Shown here piece by piece: positions 57,295-64,000 of a DNA stretch of 64,000 bases (position 1 is the stretch's first letter; the number at the start of each line of letters is the position of its first letter). The stretch covers positions 248,001 to 312,000 of the forward strand of contig CAWKIV010000010.1 in the NCBI GenBank assembly GCA_963849885.1, written 5' to 3'. This DNA is from CADCTP01 sp963849885. GTDB lineage: Bacteria > Actinomycetota > Actinomycetes > Mycobacteriales > CADCTP01. The notes below the pieces were generated by a model that was not told the origin of the DNA, ran no database searches, and saw only the letters and a program-made list of their open reading frames with translations. The translations under genes and the position numbers were made by a program.

Positions 57295-57800
57295 GCGACG
57301 CGACGGGGGACCCGATCAAGTTCGTGCTCAACTGGGGCCGGCGCTACTCGCTGTGGGTCTTCAACTTCGGCCTGGCCTGCTGCGCGATCGAGTTCATCGC
57401 CACCTCGATGGCCCGGCACGACTTCATCCGGTTCGGCGTGATCCCGTTCGCGCACGGCCCGCGGCAGGCCGACCTCATGGTCATCTCCGGCACCGTCACC
57501 GACAAGATGGCCCCGGCCATCAAGCGGCTGTACGACCAGATGCCGGAGCCGAAGTACGTCATCTCGTTCGGCGCCTGCTCCAACTGCGGCGGGCCGTACT
57601 GGGACTCCTACTCGGTCACCAAGGGCGTCGACCAGCTCATCCCGGTGGACGTCTACGTGCCCGGCTGCCCGCCGCGGCCGGAGGCGCTGCTGCAGGGCAT
57701 CCTCCGGCTGCAGGACAAGATCGCCGGTGAGCCGGCGACGCTGCGCGGCGGGTCCCGCGGGGCGGCGGCGCTGACCGCGCCGGCCGTGCGCCGGCCTTGA
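57285..57800 (+). CDS. nuoB: complex I subunit B, second copy (cluster 2)
   Basis: This 171-residue subunit keeps all four cluster N2 ligands (NFGLACCAIEF, GACSNCGG with an extra Cys, PGCPPRPE). Differences from copy 1 around residues 40-60 (ATSMARHDFIRFGV) lie next to the expected NuoD contact. The ATG at 57285 is inside the nuoA end; no independent ribosome site is evident. Confidence 0.93.
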   Translation: MGLSDATGDPIKFVLNWGRRYSLWVFNFGLACCAIEFIATSMARHDFIRFGVIPFAHGPRQADLMVISGTVTDKMAPAIKRLYDQMPEPKYVISFGACSNCGGPYWDSYSVTKGVDQLIPVDVYVPGCPPRPEALLQGILRLQDKIAGEPATLRGGSRGAAALTAPAVRRP

Positions 57801-58555
57801 CCCCCGAGGAGCTGGGCGAGCGGCTGGCCGCGCTGGCCGCCGGCACCGCGTCGGTGACCTTCGGCGAGGTGACCGTCGACGTGCCGCGGGCCGGCTGGGT
57901 GGCCGCGGTGACCGCGGCCCGGGACGACCCCGGGCTGGACCTGTCCAGCTTCGACTGGCTGTCCGGGGTGGACGAGCTGGACGCCGGCTTCGCCGTGGTG
58001 CTGCACGTCTTCTCGGTGCGCCACCGGCACCGCGCGCTGCTGCGCACCCGGGTGCCCCGGGACGACGCCCGGCTGGACTCGCTGGTCGGCGTCTTCCCCG
58101 GGGCGGCCTGGCACGAGCGGGAGACGTACGAGATGTTCGGCGTCGGCTTCGACGGGCACCCGCACCTGGTGCCGCTGCTGCTGCCGGACGGCTTCGCCGG
58201 GCACCCGCTGCGCAAGGACTTCGTGCTCGCCGCCCGGGTGGCCAAGGAGTGGCCGGGGGCGAAGGAGCCGGGCGAGTCGCACACCGGGGCGACCCGGCGG
58301 CGGATGCGCCCGCCCGGCGTCCCGGACGACTGGGGTCCGGCGGCGGCCGAGCCGGCCGCCGGCGCCGACCGCCCGGCCCGGGCCGACCGGGCCGAGCGTC
58401 CGGCCCGGGCCGACCGGGCCGACCGGGCCGACCGCCCGGCCCGGGCCGGGGAGGCCGATAGTCCGGCGCGGGCCGACCGGATCGACCGGGCCGACCGGGC
58501 CGACCGTCCGGCGCGGCCTCGTCCGGAGCGTCCGGCGGAGGGCGCCGATGAGTGA
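57797..58555 (+). CDS. nuoC: complex I subunit C, second copy, with repetitive charged tail (cluster 2)
   Basis: The conserved 30-kDa domain covers residues 1-145 (LDSLVGVFPGAAWHERETYEMFGVGFDGHP, HPLRKDF). The remaining 100 residues include a tail of ADRADRPAR-type repeats encoded by near-identical 9- to 12-base units, absent from copy 1. The TTG start overlaps the nuoB stop. The gene runs directly into nuoH with an 8-base overlap, so no nuoD lies between. Confidence 0.88.
   Translation: MTPEELGERLAALAAGTASVTFGEVTVDVPRAGWVAAVTAARDDPGLDLSSFDWLSGVDELDAGFAVVLHVFSVRHRHRALLRTRVPRDDARLDSLVGVFPGAAWHERETYEMFGVGFDGHPHLVPLLLPDGFAGHPLRKDFVLAARVAKEWPGAKEPGESHTGATRRRMRPPGVPDDWGPAAAEPAAGADRPARADRAERPARADRADRADRPARAGEADSPARADRIDRADRADRPARPRPERPAEGADE
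58364..58515 (+). repeat. coding repeats in the second nuoC tail
   Basis: Repeated GCCGACCGG and CCGGCCCGG units encode ADR and PAR tripeptides. The block is almost purely G and C and could change length by slippage. Confidence 0.55.
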
Positions 58556-59507
58556 CGCGGTCGAGATCGGGCTGAAGGCGGCGGCGGTGCTGGCCGCCTT
58601 CCTGCTGCTGCCCCTGCTGGTCGGCCAGCTCGAGCACAAGGCGATGGCGCACATGCAGTCCCGGGTCGGCCCGATGTACGCCGGCGGCTTCCACGGCTGG
58701 GCGCAGCTGCTCGCCGACGGGGTGAAGTTCGTGCAGAAGGAGGACGTCACCCCGGTCGCCTCGGACGGCCCGGTCTACCGGCTGGCCCCGGCGATCGCCC
58801 TGCTGCCGTACCTGCTGGCCCTGGCGGTGATCCCGCTCGGCCCGGACCTGGTCGCCGCCCCGCTGGAGGCCGGGCTGCTGTTCGTGCTGGCCATCACCGG
58901 GGTCGGCGTGGTCGGCATGCTGATGGCCGCGTGGGCCAGCGCGAACAAGTACAGCCTCATCGGTGGGCTGCGCGGCGCCGCCCAGCTGCTCGCGTACGAG
59001 CTGCCGCTGGTGCTGGCCGCGGTGTCCCCGGCGATGGCGGCCGGCACGCTGTCGCTGACCGGGATCGCCGAGGCGTGGCAGCCGTGGTGGCTGCTGTGGC
59101 AGGCGCCGGCGATGGTGGTCTTCTTCGTGGCCGGGCTGGCCGAGCTGCGGCGGCCGCCGTTCGACATGCCGGTGGCCGACTCGGAGCTGGTCTTCGGCTA
59201 CCTGACCGAATACTCCGGGCTCCGGTTCGCGCTCTTCCTGCTGGCCGAGTACGCGGGGATCGTGGTGATCGCCGCGCTGACCGCGGTGCTGTTCCTCGGC
59301 GGCTGGCAGGGCCCGTTCGCCGACCAGCTCGGTCCGGTGTGGACACTGGCCAAGGTGTTCGCGCTGTCCTTCGTGGTGATCTGGTTCCGGGTGGCGTTCC
59401 CGCGGCTGCGCGAGGACCAGCTGCAGCGGCTGTCCTGGCTGGTGCTGGTGCCGGTCGCGCTCGGCCAGCTGGTGCTGACCGCGGTCGTCGCGGTGGCGAT
59501 CGCATGA
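58548..59507 (+). CDS. nuoH: complex I subunit H, second copy (cluster 2)
   Basis: This 319-residue subunit has the membrane quinone-site features: EHKAMAHMQSRVGPMYAGG, the ELRRPPFDMPVADSELVFGYLTEYSG loop and FRVAFPRLREDQL. It has the short form without the acidic tail of copy 1. It overlaps nuoC by 8 bases and nuoI by 4. Confidence 0.93.
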   Translation: MSDAVEIGLKAAAVLAAFLLLPLLVGQLEHKAMAHMQSRVGPMYAGGFHGWAQLLADGVKFVQKEDVTPVASDGPVYRLAPAIALLPYLLALAVIPLGPDLVAAPLEAGLLFVLAITGVGVVGMLMAAWASANKYSLIGGLRGAAQLLAYELPLVLAAVSPAMAAGTLSLTGIAEAWQPWWLLWQAPAMVVFFVAGLAELRRPPFDMPVADSELVFGYLTEYSGLRFALFLLAEYAGIVVIAALTAVLFLGGWQGPFADQLGPVWTLAKVFALSFVVIWFRVAFPRLREDQLQRLSWLVLVPVALGQLVLTAVVAVAIA

Positions 59508-60130
59508 CCGAGCCGGGCGTCGGTGCGACCGGGCTGGCCCGCGGGCTCGCCGTCACGCTGCGCACGATGACGCGGCGGGCCGCGACCCGGCAGTATCCCG
59601 ACGTGCCACCGGACCTGCCGCCGCGCAGCCGCGGGGTGATCGCGCTGTTCGAGGAAAACTGCACGGTCTGCATGCTGTGCGCGCGGGAGTGCCCGGACTG
59701 GTGCATCTACATCGACTCGCACAAGGAGACGGTGGAGATCGCCGGCGCGGCCCGGTCCCGGCAGCGCAACGTGCTGGACCGGTTCGCCATCGACTTCGCG
59801 CTGTGCATGTACTGCGGGATCTGCATCGAGGCGTGCCCGTTCGACGCGCTGTTCTGGTCGCCGGAGTTCGAGTACGCGGAGTACGACGTGGCCGACCTGA
59901 CCCACGAGCGGGACCGGCTGCGGGACTGGATGTGGACGGTGCCGCCGCCGCCCGCGCTGGACCCGGCCGGGCAGCCGGCGAAGGAGGTCGCCGCGGCGGA
60001 GAAGGCCGCCGCGGAGTCGGCGGCCGCGGAGTCGGCGGCCGCGGGGTCGGCGGCCGCGGGGTCGGCGGCCACGGGGTCGGCGGCCACGGGGTCGACGGAG
60101 CCGGCGGCGCCCCCGGAGCCGGCCTCGTGA
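59504..60130 (+). CDS. nuoI: complex I subunit I, second copy (cluster 2)
   Basis: This 208-residue two-cluster ferredoxin-like subunit has CTVCMLCARECPDWC and CMYCGICIEACPFDA. Without NuoEFG in this set, NuoI is the likely entry point for ferredoxin electrons. After residue 145 comes an Ala/Ser/Gly tail encoded by 15-base tandem repeats. It overlaps nuoJ by 4 bases (GTGA). Confidence 0.92.
   Translation: MTEPGVGATGLARGLAVTLRTMTRRAATRQYPDVPPDLPPRSRGVIALFEENCTVCMLCARECPDWCIYIDSHKETVEIAGAARSRQRNVLDRFAIDFALCMYCGICIEACPFDALFWSPEFEYAEYDVADLTHERDRLRDWMWTVPPPPALDPAGQPAKEVAAAEKAAAESAAAESAAAGSAAAGSAATGSAATGSTEPAAPPEPAS
60014..60094 (+). repeat. 15-base tandem repeat in the second nuoI
   Basis: Five units of the form GAG/GGG-TCGGCGGCC-GCG/ACG and a partial sixth encode AAESA, AAGSA and ATGSA in frame. 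The near-identity of units indicates recent slippage; length changes stay in frame. Confidence 0.75.
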
Positions 60131-60645
60131 CCACGGCCGAGGTCGTCTTCTGCCTCGTCGGCGTCGTCACGCTGGGCGCCGCCCTGCTCGCGGTCACCAC
60201 CCGGCAGATCGTGCACGCGGCGCTCTGGCTGGTGGTCGCGCTCGGCGGGCTGGCCGGCTGCTACCTGGTGCTCACCGCGGAGCTGGTCGCGGTGGTGCAG
60301 CTGCTCATCTACCTCGGCGCGGTGGTGGTCCTGCTGCTCTTCGCGGTGATGGTCACCCGGGCGCCGATCGGCCCGGTGGACGACCTGGACACCGGCAACC
60401 GGCCGGCCGCCCTCGCCGTCGCGCTGGCCGCCGGCGGCCTGCTGGTGGCGCTGCTGGTGGACGCCTTCGGCCGCGCGTACGTCGACCTGTCCGATGTGGA
60501 GGAGGGCAGCGCCGAGGCGGTCGGCGCGGCCGTCTTCCGGACCTGGGTGCTGCCCTTCGAGGTGGTCTCCGTGCTGCTGCTCGCCGCGCTGGTCGGCGCG
60601 ATCGTGCTGTCCCGCCGGGACGTCGGCACGCCGGACCGGCGGTGA
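60127..60645 (+). CDS. nuoJ: complex I subunit J, second copy (cluster 2)
   Basis: This 172-residue five-helix subunit has TTRQIVHAALWLVVALGGLAGCYLVL, LVAVVQLLIYLGAVVVLLLFAVM and FEVVSVLLLAALVGAIVLSRRD. It is shorter than copy 1, with no hydrophilic tail. The GTG start overlaps the nuoI stop. Confidence 0.92.
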   Translation: MTTAEVVFCLVGVVTLGAALLAVTTRQIVHAALWLVVALGGLAGCYLVLTAELVAVVQLLIYLGAVVVLLLFAVMVTRAPIGPVDDLDTGNRPAALAVALAAGGLLVALLVDAFGRAYVDLSDVEEGSAEAVGAAVFRTWVLPFEVVSVLLLAALVGAIVLSRRDVGTPDRR

Positions 60646-61046
60646 GCGGGATGCACCTGCTCTACCCGCTGGTGCTGGCCGCGCTGCTGTTCGCGGTCGG
60701 CGTCTACGGCCTGCTGCTGCGGCGCAACGCGGTGCTCGTGCTGATGTCGGTCGAGCTGATGCTCAACGCGGTCAACCTGCTGCTGGTCGCGTTCGACGTG
60801 TGGCTGCGCGACACGCTCCACACCGGACAGTCGCTGACCCTCTTCGTCATCGCGATCGCGGCCGCCGAGATCGGCCTCGGCCTGGCCATCGTCCTGCAGG
60901 TCTTCCGCCTCCGCACCTCCGTCGCCGTCGACGACCTCGACCTCCTCCACGAGCCCGACGCCCGCCGATCTTGGTTGAGTCAACGCACCGAGGGCTCTCC
61001 CGACGTTGACTTGACCAAGATCGGCGACGGGGGTGGGGAGGCGTGA
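60642..61046 (+). CDS. nuoK: complex I subunit K, second copy, extended by a palindromic insert (cluster 2)
   Basis: Residues 1-103 are a normal NuoK: LLLRRNAVLVLMSVELMLNAVN and AAAEIGLGLAIVLQVFRLR with both helix glutamates. The last 30 residues are translated from a palindromic element (60963-61026) and have no counterpart in the 99-residue copy 1. The GTG at 60642 overlaps nuoJ; an ATG at 60651 is also possible. The stop overlaps nuoL. Confidence 0.9.
   Translation: MSGMHLLYPLVLAALLFAVGVYGLLLRRNAVLVLMSVELMLNAVNLLLVAFDVWLRDTLHTGQSLTLFVIAIAAAEIGLGLAIVLQVFRLRTSVAVDDLDLLHEPDARRSWLSQRTEGSPDVDLTKIGDGGGEA
60963..61026 (+). repeat. palindromic element inserted in the 3' end of the second nuoK
   Basis: Two 23-base arms (60963-60985 and 61004-61026) are inverted copies with two mismatches around an 18-base centre. 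The arms contain GATCTTGG and AGTCAACG, much less GC-rich than the flanks. It looks like a REP-type or miniature mobile palindrome that was fixed in frame. Confidence 0.7.
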
Positions 61047-62929
61047 TCGGGGCCGCGTGGGTGTTGCCGGCGTTGCCGGCGCTGGCCGCCGTGGTCGGGC
61101 TGCTGGGGCCGCGCCGGTCCGCGGCGGCCGGCGGCGCCCGGTCGCACCGGTGGCCCGCGGCCGTCGCGGTGGCCGGCGCGGCCGGGGCGCTGCTGCTGGC
61201 CATCCCGCTCGCCGTGCAGACCGCCGGCCGCGGCGGCAGCGGCGAGACGTCCGTGCTCATCGCGCCGACCGGCGGGGTCGGCGTCACCACCGGCACGCTG
61301 GCCGACGGGCTGGCCGGCGTGGTCGCGCTGATGGTGGCCGTGGTCGCGCTGCTGGTGCAGGTCTACTCGGTGGAGTACCTGCGCGAGGACACCCGCTACC
61401 CCACGTACGCGGCCGAGGTCTCCCTCTTCACCGCCGCGATGCTCGCCGTGGTGCTCTCCGCCGACCTGCTCGCGCTGCTGGTCGGCTGGGAGGTGATGGG
61501 CCTCTGCTCGTACCTGCTGATCGGCCACTACCGGGACCTGCCGGAGGCGCCGGCCGCGGCGCTCAAGGCCTTCCTGGTCACCCGGGTCGGCGACGTCGGC
61601 TTCCTGCTCGGCATCCTGCTGCTCGGGGTGTCCGTCGGCTCGTTCCGGATCCCGGACGTGCTGGCGGCGGTGCCGGAGCTGTCCGGCGCCACGCTGACCA
61701 CCGCGACGCTCCTGCTGCTGCTCGGCGTCGCCGGCAAGAGCGCGCAGTTCCCGCTGCACACCTGGCTGCCGGACGCGATGGCCGGCCCGACGCCGATCAG
61801 CGCGCTGATCCACGCGGCCACCATGGTCGCGGCAGGGGTGTACGTGGTGCTCCGGCTCTACCCGGCCTTCGTGGCCGCGCCGGTCTCGCTCGCCGTCCTG
61901 GGGGTGGTCGCGGCGATCACCATGCCGCTCGGCGCGCTCGCCGCGCTCGGCCAGGACGACCTGAAGCGGGTGCTGGCCTGGTCCACGGTCAGCCAGCTGG
62001 CGTACATGCTGGCCGCGCTGACCGTCGGCGGGATCGCGGCCGGCGCCTTCCACCTGATCAGCCACGCCGCGTTCAAGGCCGCGCTGTTCCTCTGCGCGGG
62101 CGCGGTGCTGCACGCCACCGGGGCGGTGCTGATGAGCCGGCTGGGCGGGCTGCGCCGGTCGATGCCGGTGACCTACACGGTCTTCCTGATCGGCGGGCTC
62201 GCCCTGGTCGGGGTGCCGCCGCTGGCCGGCGGGCTGTCCAAGGACGCGGTCGTCGAGGTGCTCTGGGAGACCGGGACCGGGCACGAGGACGCGCCGGTGG
62301 CCCGGTGGGTGGCCGTGCTGCTGCTGGTGAGCGCGCTCGGCACCGTGGTGCTGACCGCCGCGTACCTGACCCGGGCGGTGCTGCGGGTCTTCCACGGCAC
62401 ACCGCGGTCCGACGCGGTGGCGCACGAGCCGGGCGGCCTGATGCGCTGGCCGATGGTGCTGCTCGGCGCGGCCACCGTCCTGATCGGAGTGATCGGGCTG
62501 CGGGCGGACTGGCTGCCGCGCTGGGTCGGCCACCCGGACGAGTCGGTCGCGCCCCACCTGACCATCACCCTGCTGGCCCTGGGGCTCGCCGCGCTCGGCG
62601 CCGGCGCCATGCTGACCGCCTGGCGGGCCGCGCCGGCGGCGGACCCGCTCCGGCTGCCGGCCCGGGCGGTGACCGCGCTGCGCGGCGGGCTGTACCTGGA
62701 CCAGGTGCAGGACCGGCTGGTGGTGCGGCCGGTGCTGGCGCTGGCCCGCGCGGTGGCCACCGTCGACACGCGACTGGTCGACGGCGCGGTGGAGGGCACC
62801 GGCGCCGGCGCCCGCGGCGGCGGCCGGCGGCTGGCCCGGCTGGCCGGCGGCGACGTGCAGGGCTACCTCACCGGCCTGGCCGCCGGCGCGGTGCTGCTCG
62901 TGGTCGCGGTGGTGGTGGTGTCCCGGTGA
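61043..62929 (+). CDS. nuoL: complex I subunit L, second copy (cluster 2)
   Basis: This 628-residue antiporter-like subunit has LLVGWEVMGLCSYLLIGHY, HTWLPDAMAGPTPISALIHAATMVAAGVYVV and KRVLAWSTVSQLAYM, with the C-terminal long-helix region ending GYLTGLAAGAVLLVV. The GTG start follows GGGGAGGC and overlaps the nuoK stop by 4 bases. The NuoL-type end helix indicates a full proton-pumping arm. Confidence 0.93.
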   Translation: MIGAAWVLPALPALAAVVGLLGPRRSAAAGGARSHRWPAAVAVAGAAGALLLAIPLAVQTAGRGGSGETSVLIAPTGGVGVTTGTLADGLAGVVALMVAVVALLVQVYSVEYLREDTRYPTYAAEVSLFTAAMLAVVLSADLLALLVGWEVMGLCSYLLIGHYRDLPEAPAAALKAFLVTRVGDVGFLLGILLLGVSVGSFRIPDVLAAVPELSGATLTTATLLLLLGVAGKSAQFPLHTWLPDAMAGPTPISALIHAATMVAAGVYVVLRLYPAFVAAPVSLAVLGVVAAITMPLGALAALGQDDLKRVLAWSTVSQLAYMLAALTVGGIAAGAFHLISHAAFKAALFLCAGAVLHATGAVLMSRLGGLRRSMPVTYTVFLIGGLALVGVPPLAGGLSKDAVVEVLWETGTGHEDAPVARWVAVLLLVSALGTVVLTAAYLTRAVLRVFHGTPRSDAVAHEPGGLMRWPMVLLGAATVLIGVIGLRADWLPRWVGHPDESVAPHLTITLLALGLAALGAGAMLTAWRAAPAADPLRLPARAVTALRGGLYLDQVQDRLVVRPVLALARAVATVDTRLVDGAVEGTGAGARGGGRRLARLAGGDVQGYLTGLAAGAVLLVVAVVVVSR

Positions 62930-64000
62930 TCGTCGCGCTGCTGCTGGTGCCGCTGGCCGGCACGGTCGTGCTGGGCGCGCTGGCACTGCGGCCGTCCACT
63001 GCGGACGGCCCGGTGCCGCGGTGGACCGCGGTCGTGGTCGCCGCGGTGACCTTGGCGCTGTCGGTCGCGCTGCTGCCGGGGACCCGGGCCCCCGCCCCCG
63101 GCCGGGCGGTGGACCCGCGGCACGAGGTCGACGTGTCCTGGATCCCGGCGATCGACGTCCGCTTCCACGTCGGCGTGGACGGGATCAGCCTGCCGCTGGT
63201 CGTGCTGACCGCGCTGCTGACGCTGCTCTGCACGGTGTCCACCGTCCGCAAGGTGCCGGCCCCGGGCCGCGCGGCCGTCTTCTCCGCGCTGGTGCTGCTG
63301 CTCGAGGTCGGCCTGCTCGGCACCTTCGTCGCGCTGGACCTGGTGCTCTTCTTCGTCGCCTTCGAGGTCGTGCTGGCCCCGATGTACTTCCTCATCGCGA
63401 TCTGGGGCGGCGGTGCGCGGGCCCGGCACGCGGCCACCAAGTTCGTGCTCTACACGCTGCTCGGCTCGGTCTTCGTGATCGTCGGCATCCTGACCGTGTA
63501 CGCGGCCACCGGCACCTTCGACCTGGTCGAGCTGTCCGAGCGCGGCGGCGCCGGCATCGCGTCCGGCACCCAGGTGCTCGCGTTCGCCGCGCTGTTCGCC
63601 GGCTTCGCCGTGAAGAGTCCACTGTGGCCGGTGCACACCTGGCTGCCGGACGCGCACACCGAGGCCCCCACGGTCGGCTCGGTGCTGCTGGCCGGCGCCC
63701 TGCTGAAGATGGGCACGTACGGGCTGGTGCGGGTGGCGCTGCCGGTGCTGCCCGAGGGCGCCCACACGCTGGCCCCGCTGCTCGGCACGCTGGCGGTGGC
63801 CGGCATCGTGGTCGGCGCGCTGTGCTGCCTGGTGCAGACCGACGTGAAGCGGCTGATCGCGTACTCCTCGGTCGGGCACATGGGCTTCGTGCTGCTCGGC
63901 ATCGCCACGCTGACCCCGACCGGGGTGAACGCGGCGCTGCTCGGCAACATCGCCCACGGGCTCGTCACCGGGCTGCTCTTCTTCCTGGTCGGCGGGCTCA
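62926..64000 (+). CDS. nuoM: complex I subunit M, second copy (3' end outside window)
   Basis: The frame is open from GTG 62926 to the window edge (358 codons). It has VGVDGISLPLVVLTALLTLL, the channel region FEVVLAPMYFLIAIWGG, HTWLPDAHTEAPTVGSVLLAGALLKMGTYGLVR and KRLIAYSSVGHMGFVLLG, all diagnostic of NuoM. Unlike copy 1 there is no low-complexity insertion before AAVFSALVLLLEVG. It overlaps nuoL by 4 bases. nuoN would be expected next, beyond the edge. Confidence 0.93.
   Translation, partial: MIVALLLVPLAGTVVLGALALRPSTADGPVPRWTAVVVAAVTLALSVALLPGTRAPAPGRAVDPRHEVDVSWIPAIDVRFHVGVDGISLPLVVLTALLTLLCTVSTVRKVPAPGRAAVFSALVLLLEVGLLGTFVALDLVLFFVAFEVVLAPMYFLIAIWGGGARARHAATKFVLYTLLGSVFVIVGILTVYAATGTFDLVELSERGGAGIASGTQVLAFAALFAGFAVKSPLWPVHTWLPDAHTEAPTVGSVLLAGALLKMGTYGLVRVALPVLPEGAHTLAPLLGTLAVAGIVVGALCCLVQTDVKRLIAYSSVGHMGFVLLGIATLTPTGVNAALLGNIAHGLVTGLLFFLVGGL

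Noticed and set aside
1..64000. CRISPR arrays, tRNA/rRNA genes, transposases or phage genes.
   Set aside because: None was seen; the only repeats are coding slippage repeats and short palindromes.

Overview
The window is 64 kb of very GC-rich, densely packed DNA with many GTG starts and many ATGA/GTGA/TGATG start-stop overlaps. These features, together with mycothiol-type, DUF3040 and Rex-type signatures, point to an actinobacterium. A member of the Micromonosporales is plausible but cannot be proven from the sequence. No rRNA, tRNA, CRISPR array, phage or transposase gene was seen, and no gap between genes exceeds 300 bases.

Region 1 (1-25,967, all + strand) is the right-hand part of a secondary-metabolite gene cluster that continues beyond the left edge. 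In order it encodes a sugar or cyclitol aminotransferase (cut by the edge), a SAM methyltransferase, a UbiA-type prenyltransferase, two tandem paralogous AMP-forming ligases, an MMPL exporter, a UDP-sugar dehydrogenase, an SDR, a double-domain SnoaL-like protein, a P450, two more double SnoaL-like proteins (one with a signal peptide), two paralogous flavin-dependent halogenase-family proteins, a flavin reductase, an epoxidase-like FAD monooxygenase, an alpha/beta hydrolase, a cation/proton antiporter, a TetR regulator and a large ATPase-LuxR regulator. No polyketide synthase, NRPS or glycosyltransferase is visible, so the scaffold and product are unknown. The visible set argues for an acylated or prenylated, halogenated, oxidised and possibly glycosylated product.

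Region 2 (about 26,140-43,972, + strand) is a respiratory operon: a menaquinone (geranylgeranyl) reductase followed by all 14 complex I genes, nuoA to nuoN. A near-perfect Rex (NADH/NAD+ sensor) operator lies just upstream of its first gene, and a GC hairpin over the nuoN stop codon probably ends it. The nuoE tail carries an apparent one-base frameshift, and NuoM has an insertion of about 90 residues.

Region 3 (43,983-53,257) is a mixed housekeeping stretch. A two-component system is flanked by two exported proteins with the same Asp/Asn/Gly-rich tail, one of which is frameshifted. It is followed by a HIT protein, a mycothiol-dependent-isomerase-family protein, a lipoprotein cupredoxin divergent from an ECF sigma/anti-sigma pair with a perfect 16-bp inverted repeat between them, a RarD-type permease and a beta-helix membrane protein.

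Region 4 (53,288-64,000) links central carbon metabolism with respiration. A 2-oxoacid:ferredoxin oxidoreductase (korAB, - strand) and a DUF3040 protein lie next to a second complex I cluster on the + strand: nuoA, B, C, H, I, J, K, L and M, the last cut by the right edge. This second set lacks the NADH-input genes nuoEFG, and nuoD is also absent between nuoC and nuoH. The arrangement suggests a ferredoxin-fed complex that may need NuoD from elsewhere.
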